A stretch of DNA of 64,000 bases, taken from Rhodococcus rhodochrous. GTDB lineage: Bacteria; Actinomycetota; Actinomycetes; Mycobacteriales; Mycobacteriaceae. Of this stretch, positions 8,740 through 17,600 are shown one piece after another. The stretch is from NCBI RefSeq assembly GCF_014854695.1, contig NZ_CP027558.1, positions 248,001-312,000 of the forward strand. Direction: 5' to 3'. The translations under genes were made by a program, and so were the position numbers. How positions within the stretch are numbered: position 1 is the stretch's first letter; the number at the start of each line of letters is the position of its first letter. The notes beneath the pieces are model-generated. The model was given only the letters and a program-made list of their open reading frames with translations, was not told the origin of the DNA and ran no database searches.

Positions 8740-9564
8740 CTATGTGGCAGAGGAGTCGGCCGAGGCCGGGGTCAGATCTGCGATCGGCACGCGCTTTCCC
8801 AGCTCGATGTCAGCGGAAATCTCACTCGCTGTATGTAGCAGCGGCGATAGATATCGGCTCACCAGCTCGTCCATCGACGTTTCCGCCGCGTGCGCATTGA
8901 CGTTCACCGCCGCGATGGTGGCACCGTGACCATCACGAATCGGCGCGGCGATGGACCGGATGCCCGGTGCCAGTTGTTGGTCGGTCGTTGCCCAGCCGCG
9001 TGCGCGAACCTCACGTAGGACAGGCCTCGCCTCGTCCACGCTGGGTTGCCACACCGGCAGGATCCTGGAGCGACTGGGTTGAGATAGAACGAAGTCGAGT
9101 TCGTCGTCGGGGAGGCCTGCGAGCAGTACTTTTCCGAGCGAAGTCTGTAAAGCTGGAAATCGTGTACCGATCGTCACGCTTAATGTGACCAGCTTAGGTA
9201 CTGCGACGCGGCCCACGTACACGATGTCGGATCCGTCTAGTTGAGCGATGGAGCAAGACTCTCGCGTCTGTTCGGCGAGGTTGCGCAGGTGTTCGCGGCT
9301 GAGGTCCCAGATGTCGCAATTCGCAATGTATGCGAGCCCGAGTTCTAGTACTCGCGGTGTGAGGATGAATGTGTTGGCGTGTGAGCGTACGTAGCCAAGT
9401 TGCTCGAGGGTGATGAGCATGCGCCGTGCTGTGGGTCGGGCCAAGCCGGTTGCCGCCGCAATGTCGGCGAGAGAGGCTTCGGCAGGTAGGTGCTCAAAGG
9501 CCTTGATCACATCCAACCCCCTGGCGAGCGCTTCAATGAAGTCCGGCCCTTCTCCACGTCTCAT
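8740..9564 (-). CDS. IclR-family transcriptional regulator (PcaR/PobR type)
   Basis: An IclR protein with an N-terminal winged helix (SLADIAAATGLARPTARRML) and a C-terminal ligand domain (CSIAQLDGSDIVYVGRV; later GIRSIAAPIRDGHG). These regulators often control protocatechuate, p-hydroxybenzoate and related aromatic genes. I prefer the ATG at 9564 (274 aa) to one 57 bp upstream: only then does the CGGACATATGGCCG dyad fall in the promoter instead of inside the gene. No strong ribosome site is seen, so the start is uncertain. Matching dyads precede the CoA-transferase and VOC operons, its likely targets. Confidence 0.88.
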   Translation of the reverse strand: MRRGEGPDFIEALARGLDVIKAFEHLPAEASLADIAAATGLARPTARRMLITLEQLGYVRSHANTFILTPRVLELGLAYIANCDIWDLSREHLRNLAEQTRESCSIAQLDGSDIVYVGRVAVPKLVTLSVTIGTRFPALQTSLGKVLLAGLPDDELDFVLSQPSRSRILPVWQPSVDEARPVLREVRARGWATTDQQLAPGIRSIAAPIRDGHGATIAAVNVNAHAAETSMDELVSRYLSPLLHTASEISADIELGKRVPIADLTPASADSSAT

Positions 9565-9583
9565 GCTGTCATCGTACGCCAAG

Positions 9584-9597
9584 CGGACATATGGCCG
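9584..9597. promoter_or_regulatory. Candidate autoregulatory IclR operator, CGGACA-TA-TGGCCG
   Basis: One mismatch from the perfect dyad at 4943-4956, with the same 2-bp centre, 20 bp before the chosen IclR start. Confidence 0.5.
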
Positions 9598-9724
9598 GGA
9601 AAATGCTCTCGAAAATAGCATAGGAAGCTCCGATGTTGGTACCTTCGTGCAGTTCTCAAGAGATAAATGCTTAATCTTGACCGGGATGCGTACACTTGAC
9701 CGAAAGTGATCGGAGGCTATAGGT

Positions 9725-10708
9725 ATGGGTGCGACGCAACCACTCCATCGTCATCTCGTCGTATCGTCCTCCGACGTCGACAGGGTGGTTTCAGCAGGTT
9801 CTACTTTGTTCTCGCCGCACCGCCTGCGTTGCCGGGCAGTAGATGCATCCCTGGCGGCGATGGAGCTCGACACTGTCACCTTGATTTCGATGCAGTACGG
9901 TGGAGATTCGATCGTCGAACCCTCTCACCCCCTCGACTATTACGCCGTCCACGTTCCCTTGAACGGACACGGCATCGTGCGTTTCTCTGGCGAGCAGATC
10001 GAGACGGGCCCTAATACCGCAGTGGTCTTCAGTCCTCGCGACGAGCCCAAAATGCGTTGGGCGCCGGATCTCCTCCAGATTGCATTCACCGTCCCCGCGG
10101 ATGCGATGCGAACTCATCTCACCAAGCTGACGGCCCGTTCCAGCGGGCGTCCGCTGGTCTTCTCACACTCGGCGCCGTCGAAACGCAGCGTGGCTACCGA
10201 CGGCTGGATAAACACCGTGCGGATGGTTTTTCGCACGGCAGACGCCTATCGACAACGCCCTCTTCCTATTGGTCTGCGCCGGTCACTGGAGGACATGCTG
10301 CTCACCAGTCTTCTGATGACCCAGCCCAACAACTGGACCGATACCCTGTATTCGGGGGTTCCCAGTGCCGCCCCGCATGCGGTCGCCCTCGCGATCGAGA
10401 GGATCGAGGCGGAACCTGAGGACAATTGGAGCCTGGCGCGATTGGCAGCCGAGACGGGCGTCAGCGCACGATCCTTGCAGGAAGGGTTTCGCCGCGCCAA
10501 AGGAATGCCCCCTATGACGTACGTCAAGAACGCTCGTCTTGATCTGGTACGACGTCGCTTGGAAGATCCACTTCGGACCGACGAATCGATCTCCGATATT
10601 GCATTCGACGCCGGATTCACCCACCTGGGCCGGTTCTCATCGGCGTTCCGTGAGCGCTTCGGGATCAAACCGTCCGAGTTGCGTCGCACCACGTCGCACC
10701 GAACGTGA
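9725..10708 (+). CDS. AraC-family transcriptional regulator
   Basis: A 327-residue regulator with an N-terminal AraC-binding-like sensor domain (about residues 20-210) and a C-terminal double helix-turn-helix: SLARLAAETGVSARSLQEGF, then SISDIAFDAGFTHLGRFSSAF ending in FGIKPSELRR. It matches the AraC_binding_2 group linked to aromatic and aliphatic catabolism. The ATG has GGAGG 8 bp upstream. It is divergent from the IclR gene and may act on the same gene set or on genes outside the window. Confidence 0.9.
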   Translation: MGATQPLHRHLVVSSSDVDRVVSAGSTLFSPHRLRCRAVDASLAAMELDTVTLISMQYGGDSIVEPSHPLDYYAVHVPLNGHGIVRFSGEQIETGPNTAVVFSPRDEPKMRWAPDLLQIAFTVPADAMRTHLTKLTARSSGRPLVFSHSAPSKRSVATDGWINTVRMVFRTADAYRQRPLPIGLRRSLEDMLLTSLLMTQPNNWTDTLYSGVPSAAPHAVALAIERIEAEPEDNWSLARLAAETGVSARSLQEGFRRAKGMPPMTYVKNARLDLVRRRLEDPLRTDESISDIAFDAGFTHLGRFSSAFRERFGIKPSELRRTTSHRT

Positions 10709-11198
10709 TCAAGGTCGTTCGTCGGGGGGACATCACCACCACAAGCGGCGCCGTACCACACGTCGCTATCAGCGCGGTCACGCGACGATCGGCTGGAAGT
10801 ACAGTTCACCGTCCCTCCACGAATCCGGCAGGATCCCCGACCGTGTCGCCCGGCGACCGGTTGCTGTGCCGTGCGGATGTCGTGATCGCCGGGACCTTAC
10901 TGAGGTTGCGCGACGTCACTGTCGGACACGGTTATCCCGCGATATAACCTCGGTGCAGGAGGCGCGCTCGTCGCGCATTGGGAGACTACCTGGCCGCTGT
11001 GGAAACGCTTCCATATCTCTTGGCAAGTCTCGTTCGCAGTCGCCTCGTCTGCGTTTTCGTAAGGCCCCCGAATCCGTTTGGGAGCGCAACTTCCCTGATC
11101 GGTCATTGCGGTCTCAGCTGGGTGTCAATGATCGTCTCGCGCTCGGCCCACCGCGTGCGCGTAACGCACGGAGCGCGGGGCGCGGCCCGGGTGACACC
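10709..11198. other. Intergenic region with no convincing gene
   Basis: About 490 bp between the convergent AraC and IclR genes. Open frames on both strands lack motifs, ribosome sites and normal codon pattern. I see no clear hairpin or repeat. Confidence 0.5.
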
Positions 11199-12005
11199 TC
11201 AAAGAAGCCGGCCGAGCCTTTCGGCGTACTCGTTCAGTACGGGCACGGCCGCTTCCTGGAGGTCGTGGAGGGTGGTTCTGGCGGTGGATGCACTGACGCT
11301 CATGGCCGCCACGGTTTCACCGCGGGCGTTTCGGACCGGTACGGCTATCGACAGCATGCCGAGTTCGATTTCTTCGTCGGTATACGCCATGCCGCTCTCC
11401 CTCGCTGCCAGAATCCGTTCCCTGACGGCATCGATATCGGTCAGTGTCTGGGGTGTGCGTGTCTGGAGGTTGCACCGTCGGAGGTAGTCGTCCAGTTGCG
11501 TATCGGTCAGTCCTGCCAGCAGTACTCGACCGGTTGCCGAGTTGTGGGCGGGGAGTTTGGCGCCGACCCGGACTCCGGTCGAGACGATCCGGGTGGCCTC
11601 GGCGCGGGCGACGAACAGGGCCCACCCGTCTTCGAGGACGGCGAGTGATACCGATTCGTCCAGCGCATCGCGTGCCTCGGTCAGTTGCGGTTGGGCGAGT
11701 TGCGGGAGCGGCGCGGTGTCCAGATAGGCGCCGCTGAGACGGAGCATTCTCGGTGTCGGGCGGAAGTTTCCGTTGTCGTGGGTCAGGTAGCCGAGCTCGA
11801 CGAGGGTGAGCAGGCAGCGCCGTGCTGCGGCGCGAGAGGTGTCGGTCCGCTGTGCGGCATCGGTGACGGTCAGTTGTGGGTGGCGGATGTCGAAGGCTTC
11901 GATGACCGCCAGACCCTTCGCCAATCCGGCCATTCCTTCGGGGGCGCGGGAAGAACTCTTGACACTTTCTTGGGCGTCCTGCTTAATTGTTCGAGAATTG
12001 CTCAT
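11199..12005 (-). CDS. tphR: IclR-family regulator of the terephthalate operon
   Basis: A 268-residue IclR protein divergent from the terephthalate dioxygenase operon. That is the position and family of TphR (Comamonas) and of the Rhodococcus tpa regulator, which activate in response to terephthalate. The winged helix is in LTVTDAAQRTDTSRAAARRC and the effector domain follows (SVSLAVLEDGWALFVARAEA; MLSIAVPVRNARG). The start is taken at 12005. There is no good ribosome site, and the dyad TGTTCG-TTATA-CGAACA touches the start codon, consistent with a near-leaderless, autoregulated transcript. The symbol rests on family and context. Confidence 0.85.
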   Translation of the reverse strand: MSNSRTIKQDAQESVKSSSRAPEGMAGLAKGLAVIEAFDIRHPQLTVTDAAQRTDTSRAAARRCLLTLVELGYLTHDNGNFRPTPRMLRLSGAYLDTAPLPQLAQPQLTEARDALDESVSLAVLEDGWALFVARAEATRIVSTGVRVGAKLPAHNSATGRVLLAGLTDTQLDDYLRRCNLQTRTPQTLTDIDAVRERILAARESGMAYTDEEIELGMLSIAVPVRNARGETVAAMSVSASTARTTLHDLQEAAVPVLNEYAERLGRLL

Positions 12006-12006
12006 C

Positions 12007-12023
12007 TGTTCGTTATACGAACA
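12007..12023. promoter_or_regulatory. Candidate TphR operator, TGTTCG-TTATA-CGAACA
   Basis: A perfect 6+5+6 dyad in the 92-bp divergent interval between the regulator and the dioxygenase alpha gene. It has the same architecture as TGTCCG-TATAA-CGGACA at 5188, differing at one position per arm, as expected for paralogous IclR proteins. Confidence 0.65.
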
Positions 12024-12097
12024 AGCGCGGGGCGTGTCAAGCCCAAGCGAGCGAGTTCTCTGATGTCCCGACTGGTTGTCCAGACTGAGGAGAAATA

Positions 12098-13363
12098 ATG
12101 GAAAGCAGCGTTGTCGACACAGGCCGCGATACCCCGGTGGAGTGGACCGACGACCTCACCCGAGTGCCGTATCGGGTGTTCCAGGACCAGGATGTCTACG
12201 CCGCCGAGCAGACCAAGCTGTTCCAGGGGCCGTATTGGAGCTACCTGTGCCTCGAGGCAGAGGTGGCCGGCCCGGGAGACTACTGCTCGACCTTCGTCGG
12301 CGAGACGCCGGTGATCGTGGCACGTGATCGCGACGGGGAGCTCTACGGATTCGAGAACCGCTGTGCCCACCGAGGTGCCCTACTGGCACTGGACGACCGC
12401 GGGAACACGAAGGATTTCACCTGCGTCTACCACGCCTGGAGCTACAACCTGCAGGGCGATCTGACCGGCGTCGCCTTCAAAGACGGAATCAAAGGCAAAG
12501 GGGGAATGCCTGATTCGTTCTGCATGGAGGATCACGGCCCGCGCAAGATGCGCATCGCCGTCCTCCACGGCCTGGTCTTCGGAAGCTTTTCCGATGACGT
12601 GCCGGACATCGAAGAGTATCTCGGCGAAGAGATCACGAGCCGGATCGCCCGGGTCCTCAGTGGCCGTACGCCCGAGATCATCGGACGCTTCACGCAGGTG
12701 CTTCCCAACAACTGGAAGCTGTACGTAGAGAACGTCAAGGACTCCTACCACGCCAGCATCCTGCACCTGTTCTTCACCACCTTCGAACTCAACCGCCTGT
12801 CGCAGCGCGGCGGGATCATCGTCGACGAGAGCGGCGGTCACCACGTCAGTTACTCAGCGATCGACCGAGACGCCGAGAAGGACGTCGCCTACGCCGACCA
12901 GAACATCCGATCCGAAAGCGCCTACAAACTGGCCGATCCGTCGCTGCTCGAGGGGTTCAGCGAGGTCGGCGACGATACGACGCTGCAGATCCTCTCCGTC
13001 TTCCCGGGTTTCGTGCTGCAACAGATCCAGAACTCCGTGGCCGTGCGCCAGATCCTCCCGACCGGAGTCGAGCAAACCCGCTTGAACTGGACATATCTCG
13101 GATTCGAAGAAGACACGCCCGAGCAGCGGGAGATCCGTCTCAAGCAGTCCAACTTGGTGGGCCCCGCAGGTTACATCTCGATGGAGGACGGCTGCGTCGG
13201 AGGTTTCGTGCAACGCGGAATCGCAGGTGCAGCAAGCGAGTCTGCAGTGCTCGAAATGGGAGGAAGTCTGGCCGAATCCAGCGAGAGCCGTGTCACCGAA
13301 GCATCGGTACGCGGCTTCTGGAAGGCATACCGGACCGCGATGAACCGACAGGAAGAGGCATGA
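12098..13363 (+). CDS. tphA2: Terephthalate 1,2-dioxygenase, alpha (large oxygenase) subunit
   Basis: A 421-residue Rieske non-heme iron oxygenase subunit that, with the beta subunit and reductase, converts terephthalate to its 1,2-cis-dihydrodiol. The Rieske cluster ligands are C89-x-H91 (CAHRG) and C109/H112 (CVYHAW). The mononuclear iron histidines are H218 and H223 in [14 protein letters not shown]. From memory, long stretches ([32 protein letters not shown]) agree with Comamonas TphA2. The gene is called tpaAa in Rhodococcus. An AGGAG site precedes the ATG. It is the first gene of a five-gene operon. Confidence 0.93.
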   Translation: MESSVVDTGRDTPVEWTDDLTRVPYRVFQDQDVYAAEQTKLFQGPYWSYLCLEAEVAGPGDYCSTFVGETPVIVARDRDGELYGFENRCAHRGALLALDDRGNTKDFTCVYHAWSYNLQGDLTGVAFKDGIKGKGGMPDSFCMEDHGPRKMRIAVLHGLVFGSFSDDVPDIEEYLGEEITSRIARVLSGRTPEIIGRFTQVLPNNWKLYVENVKDSYHASILHLFFTTFELNRLSQRGGIIVDESGGHHVSYSAIDRDAEKDVAYADQNIRSESAYKLADPSLLEGFSEVGDDTTLQILSVFPGFVLQQIQNSVAVRQILPTGVEQTRLNWTYLGFEEDTPEQREIRLKQSNLVGPAGYISMEDGCVGGFVQRGIAGAASESAVLEMGGSLAESSESRVTEASVRGFWKAYRTAMNRQEEA

Positions 13364-13830
13364 GCATGAACGACTTCCAGCGAATCGGCCGTGTGCAGGC
13401 CGACTACTCCCGTTGCATCGACGAGGGCCCGCTCGAGCGTTGGCCGGACTTTTTCGTCGAGGACTGCATGTACCGGATCACCACCGCGCAGAACTACAGC
13501 GAGGGCCTGCCCGCAGGACTGGTATGGGCCAACACTCGCCGCATGCTCGTCGACCGCGTATCGGCACTGCGCGAAGCCAACATCTACGAGCGACACACCT
13601 ACCGTCATATCCTGGGCCAGCCCCTGGTGCTGGAGGAGAACGGCGACGGTATCCATGCCGAAACCAGCTTCCTGGTGGTGCGGGTGATGCGTGACGGCCA
13701 ATCCGACATCTTCACCAGCGGGCGATATGTCGACCGGTACGTGGAGGTCGACGGTCAGTTGAAGATTGCCGAACGGGTCGTGGTGTGCGACAGCACCAAC
13801 ATCGATACCTTGCTGGCGCTCCCACTATGA
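13360..13830 (+). CDS. tphA3: Terephthalate 1,2-dioxygenase, beta (small oxygenase) subunit
   Basis: A 156-residue NTF2-fold small subunit of a ring-hydroxylating dioxygenase, about the length of TphA3. It has typical beta-subunit features: an N-terminal helix containing [21 protein letters not shown], then [13 protein letters not shown] and a C-terminal strand with [16 protein letters not shown]. It supports the alpha hexamer and has no cofactor. Its start overlaps the alpha stop (ATGA). An ATG 6 bp later is an equally possible start. Confidence 0.92.
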   Translation: MSMNDFQRIGRVQADYSRCIDEGPLERWPDFFVEDCMYRITTAQNYSEGLPAGLVWANTRRMLVDRVSALREANIYERHTYRHILGQPLVLEENGDGIHAETSFLVVRVMRDGQSDIFTSGRYVDRYVEVDGQLKIAERVVVCDSTNIDTLLALPL

Positions 13831-14828
13831 ACGGGTCCCCGCCCCGGGTCCTGCTCACGATCGGCGACCCGAACGGAATCGGCCCCGAAATCGCGGTGAA
13901 AGCCGTCGTGGCAGCACAGGAACATCCCGCATTCAATCCGGTCCTGGTGGGCGATCGACATGTCATCGAATCGCTCGCCCACCAGGCCGGCATGACGGTC
14001 CGCGAGACGGTCGACGGCCACCGCGCACCCCTCGCCAGTGTGGTTGACGTCCTCCCCGTCGACTCGTTGCCCCCCGGAGCGTTCGCCCCGGGCCGGGTGA
14101 GCGCAGAAGCCGGGACGGCGACCGTGGCGTACCTCGAACGCGCGGCGCGCTGCCTGCAGGGCGGTGGAGCCCGCGGCATCGTCGCGTGCCCGCACTCGGA
14201 AACCGCGATCAACGCCGCCGGTATCTCTTTCAACGGATATCCAGGCATGCTGGCCGAACTCGTCGGCGCGCGACGGGACAAGGTTTTCCTGATGCTCGTC
14301 GGTGCCGGTCTGCGCATCGTGCACGCCACCTTGCACGAATCATTGAAAGATGCGCTCGGGCGCCTCACACCGGAGCTGGTGTACAGGGCAGCGCACGCTG
14401 TGGTGCAGACCCTTCAGGACCAGGGCATCGCGTCCCCGCGTATCGGCGTGTTCGGTATCAATCCGCATGCCGGAGAAGGCGGCCTGTTCGGCGACGACGA
14501 TCTGCGGGTGACAGCGCCTGCGGTCGAGCGGCTGTGCGCCGCAGGGATCGACGCCTACGGACCGGTCGGAGCCGACCTCATGCTCGGCGATACCAGCTTC
14601 GACGCGTTCGTCGCCATGTACCACGACCAGGGCCATATTCCCGTCAAACTCCTCGCCGGACGCACCGCAGCCGCGATGACGATCGGCGCCGGCGTGCGGT
14701 TCTCCAGTGTCGGGCACGGCGCCGGGTTCGACATCGCCGGCCAGGGAACAGCCGATGCGGACGCCGTTGTCGCGGCGGTGCGGCTGGTCGGCGCCTCATC
14801 ACACGTAACCGCAGGAGTCACGTCATGA
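13827..14828 (+). CDS. tphB: Terephthalate cis-dihydrodiol dehydrogenase (PdxA family)
   Basis: A 333-residue PdxA-fold dehydrogenase. In terephthalate operons TphB oxidatively decarboxylates the cis-dihydrodiol of terephthalate to protocatechuate with NAD+ and a divalent metal. It shows the family signatures LLTIGDPNGIGPE at the N-terminus, GINPHAGEGG in the middle, and MYHDQGHIPVKLL with its metal-binding histidine. The start overlaps the beta-subunit stop and the stop overlaps the reductase start, both ATGA, so three genes are coupled. Similarity to vitamin B6 PdxA is expected. The operon context identifies the catabolic version. Confidence 0.92.
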   Translation: MNGSPPRVLLTIGDPNGIGPEIAVKAVVAAQEHPAFNPVLVGDRHVIESLAHQAGMTVRETVDGHRAPLASVVDVLPVDSLPPGAFAPGRVSAEAGTATVAYLERAARCLQGGGARGIVACPHSETAINAAGISFNGYPGMLAELVGARRDKVFLMLVGAGLRIVHATLHESLKDALGRLTPELVYRAAHAVVQTLQDQGIASPRIGVFGINPHAGEGGLFGDDDLRVTAPAVERLCAAGIDAYGPVGADLMLGDTSFDAFVAMYHDQGHIPVKLLAGRTAAAMTIGAGVRFSSVGHGAGFDIAGQGTADADAVVAAVRLVGASSHVTAGVTS

Positions 14829-15835
14829 CCTACCAGGTAACCGTCACGGGATCGGACATCAATTTTCCGTGCGAGCCCGACGAGAGTGTGCTCGACGCGG
14901 CGGAACGCGCGGGATACGCGATCCCGTACTCGTGCCGCAAAGGCGTGTGTTCGAGTTGTGAAGGTGCGCTCGATGCCGGCAGCCTCGCGGTGCGCGGCCG
15001 GGGAACGGCGCAAGGCCCCGAAAACGGAGTGCTGTTCTGTCAGGCGCAGCCCACCACGGACGTCGACATCACACCGAAGCGGATCACCGAACGAGACAAG
15101 GTGGTACGTAAGCAACTCACCGCGAAGGTCCACCGAATCACTCGCCCGACACCCGATGTTGCGGTCGTGCAGCTGCGTCTGCCCACCGGAGTGCGTGCGA
15201 AGTTCGCCGCGGGTCAGTACCTCAAGGTTTTTCTCGACGACGGGGACAGCCGGAACTATTCGATGGCGAATCCGCCACACGAGAACGTCGGAGTGCAACT
15301 GCACATTCGTCACGTGCAGGGGGGACGATTCTCCGAGGAGGTGCTTCGCACGCTCGAGAAGGGAAGCAAACTGAGAATCGAGCTGCCCTACGGCGAGTTC
15401 TCGTTGAACCCCGACTCGGACAGGCCCGTCATCTTCGTCGCCAGCGGCACCGGCTTCGCCCCGGTGAAGTCGATCGTCGAGGACCACCTCAAACGCGGGG
15501 GAGAGCGGTCGTTGCATCTCTACTGGGGTGCACGACGGCAAGAGGACATCTACCTGCCCGAGTTGCCCGAGAAGTGGGCCTCGGTTTCGGATCGGGTTTG
15601 CTTCACTCCGGTCCTGTCGCATCCCGCCGAGGACTGGACCGGTCGCACGGGTCTCGTTCATCGAGCCGTGCTCGAGGATTATGCAGACCTCAGCGGCCAC
15701 GAGGTCTATGCATGCGGAAGTCCCGCAATGACCTCGGCGGCACGCGAGGATTTCGTCCACGAGGCCGGTTTGGCACCGGACAACTTCTACTGCGACGCCT
15801 TCGTACCGTCGGGCGATCTTGTTGTCACCGCGTGA
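14825..15835 (+). CDS. tphA1: Terephthalate 1,2-dioxygenase reductase
   Basis: A 336-residue reductase, the same length as Comamonas TphA1. The plant-type 2Fe-2S domain is N-terminal (C37, C42 and C45 in CRKGVCSSC, with C72 in LFCQ), followed by a flavin domain (RNYSMANPP) and an NAD domain (VIFVASGTGFAPVKS). It moves electrons from NADH to the Rieske oxygenase. This domain order is opposite to the phthalate-type reductase at 1.4-2.4 kb. The true start is the ATG that overlaps the tphB stop. The open frame runs much further upstream, but only as antiphase sequence inside tphB. Confidence 0.93.
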   Translation: MTYQVTVTGSDINFPCEPDESVLDAAERAGYAIPYSCRKGVCSSCEGALDAGSLAVRGRGTAQGPENGVLFCQAQPTTDVDITPKRITERDKVVRKQLTAKVHRITRPTPDVAVVQLRLPTGVRAKFAAGQYLKVFLDDGDSRNYSMANPPHENVGVQLHIRHVQGGRFSEEVLRTLEKGSKLRIELPYGEFSLNPDSDRPVIFVASGTGFAPVKSIVEDHLKRGGERSLHLYWGARRQEDIYLPELPEKWASVSDRVCFTPVLSHPAEDWTGRTGLVHRAVLEDYADLSGHEVYACGSPAMTSAAREDFVHEAGLAPDNFYCDAFVPSGDLVVTA

Positions 15836-15889
15836 TCCGCTACCACCACCACATCCGGGAATCCCGGTACCAGACACTGTGAGGCACTC

Positions 15890-17269
15890 ATGTCCATCGC
15901 ACCATCGCGCGTGACACTGCCGGATTTCATCGATTCGCGGCCGGTGAGTCGATACCAGTACATCGTGATCGGCCTGTGTGGGTTGGTCATGTTCATCGAC
16001 GGCTTCGACACCCAGAGCATCAGCTACATGGCGCCCCACATCGCCGAGGAGTGGGGTCTGTCGAAACAAGTGCTCGGGCCCATCTTCTCTGCCGCTCTCG
16101 CCGGTCTGATGGTCGGCTATCTGGCGCTCTCGCCGCTGTCCGAGCGGTTCGGTCACCGCCGGATGATTATTGCGAGCACAGTCCTCTTCGCGCTCGGCAC
16201 GTTGGCCGCGGCCTGGTCGCAGAACGTCACCGAGCTGATGGCGTTGCGTTTCATCACCGGAATGGGACTCGGTGCTGCTGCGCCCAGTGCCATCGCGCTG
16301 ACGGGCGAATACAGCCCCAAGCGTCTTCGAGCGACCTTCGTCCTGGCGATCTACTGTGGTTTCTCCCTCGGTTTCGTCGCGGCAGGGTTGGTCTCCGGTT
16401 GGCTGATCCCGATCTTCGGCTGGCGGTCGGTGCTGGTCGTCGGCGCAGTAGCACCGCTTCTGCTGCTCCCGGCATTGCTGCGCTTTCTGCCGGACTCGCT
16501 CACCTTGATGATCAACAAAGGTGCCGAACCCAAGCGGGTCAGGTCGATCCTGCGCAGGATCGATCCCGGTCTCGCCGCCGGCTCCGACTTCACCTACGAG
16601 GCAGAGAAGCAGCCTGACGAACAGCGCACTGCACTGAGGAACCTGTTCACCCGTGACCGGGTGTTGGGCACGCTGCTGTTGTGGTTGGTCTTCGTCATCA
16701 ATCTCGGTGAGTTCTACGCACTGCAGAGCTGGCTACCGTCGATCATGACGAGCCTGGACTACGACATGGGTACGGTGGTCACCGCTACGACCCTGACGAC
16801 TGTCGGCGGCATCGCTGCGGCGTTTGTCACCGGGCCGTGTATGGACCGACTCGGTGCGTATCTCACCCTCGGAACGGTGTACATCGTCGGATTCGCGTTC
16901 GTCGCATTGACCGGTCTTGCTTTGAGTGCGCCGTTGTGGGTCCTGCTGACTGCCAACTTCTTTGCGGGTGTGTGTATCAGCGGCGGACAGAAGAGCTTGA
17001 TCGCCTTGTCTGCGGTGTTCTATCCGACATCGATGCGTTCGACCGGTGTCGGTTGGGCATTGGGTGTGGGCCGCATCGGTGGAATTGTCGGGCCGATCGT
17101 GGTCGGAGCGGCTCTCGGGATGGGGTGGTCCGCCAGTGCAGTGTTCTATGCGATGTCGATTCCCATGCTCGTGGCCGGCGTGGCGGTACTGCTCCTGGGT
17201 CGATGGGTCCGGAGCGACAAACACCCCGACCGTGCGGTGGCGGAAAGTCAGTCGCTGGCGCACAAGTAG
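15890..17269 (+). CDS. tpaK: Aromatic acid:H+ symporter (MFS, AAHS family), probable terephthalate transporter
   Basis: A 459-residue membrane protein with about 12 hydrophobic segments. It has the AAHS signature near the first helix (FIDGFDTQSISYMAP, with DGFD) and the MFS loop LSERFGHRRMII between helices 2 and 3. AAHS proteins import benzoate-like acids with protons. It is last in the terephthalate operon, 54 bp after the reductase. A transporter of this family (TpaK) accompanies tpa genes in R. jostii RHA1 as I recall it. A strong hairpin follows at 17411. Confidence 0.88.
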   Translation: MSIAPSRVTLPDFIDSRPVSRYQYIVIGLCGLVMFIDGFDTQSISYMAPHIAEEWGLSKQVLGPIFSAALAGLMVGYLALSPLSERFGHRRMIIASTVLFALGTLAAAWSQNVTELMALRFITGMGLGAAAPSAIALTGEYSPKRLRATFVLAIYCGFSLGFVAAGLVSGWLIPIFGWRSVLVVGAVAPLLLLPALLRFLPDSLTLMINKGAEPKRVRSILRRIDPGLAAGSDFTYEAEKQPDEQRTALRNLFTRDRVLGTLLLWLVFVINLGEFYALQSWLPSIMTSLDYDMGTVVTATTLTTVGGIAAAFVTGPCMDRLGAYLTLGTVYIVGFAFVALTGLALSAPLWVLLTANFFAGVCISGGQKSLIALSAVFYPTSMRSTGVGWALGVGRIGGIVGPIVVGAALGMGWSASAVFYAMSIPMLVAGVAVLLLGRWVRSDKHPDRAVAESQSLAHK

Positions 17270-17410
17270 TACGAGTCGGCGACATGCCGAGGAGTCGGAG
17301 CCGGGGCTGCTCCGCGAACGGATGTCCGCGTACCCGCTTGCGGGTCGGTCCGGGTAGAGCCGTCTCTGTCGGTGTTCGGTGAGTGCTGCCGTTATGCGTC
17401 TCCACGGCAT

Positions 17411-17462
17411 GGGCCGTCCTTCGGTTCGCTTTTCGTCAGGTCGACGAACCGAAGGGCGGCCC
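17411..17462 (+). terminator. Strong hairpin, probable terephthalate operon terminator
   Basis: Two 18-base arms (GGGCCGTCCTTCGGTTCG with CGAACCGAAGGGCGGCCC) pair fully if one G-U pair is allowed, around a 16-base loop, about 140 bp after the transporter stop. A smaller hairpin (ACCCGC-TT-GCGGGT, 17332-17345) lies between. Confidence 0.6.
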
Positions 17463-17600
17463 GTGCCCAGGGTTGTTGATGGAGATCGCGAATCGCGGAA
17501 GCTCGCGAGTTCGTCGGGTGACAGCCGACGTCGCGCTGCACGGCAATGTGCGTGCGACTGCATGGAGTTTGCGGGGGTACCGAGCGGGTACGCGAAGACG

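Noticed and set aside
10539-11648. 369-codon plus-strand frame across the AraC end and into the IclR gene
   Set aside because: It is antiphase to two well-supported genes, rich in Arg/Ser/Gly and without a motif.
14186-14824. Long upstream extension of the reductase frame
   Set aside because: It lies in another frame of tphB. The ATG overlapping the tphB stop starts the ferredoxin domain.
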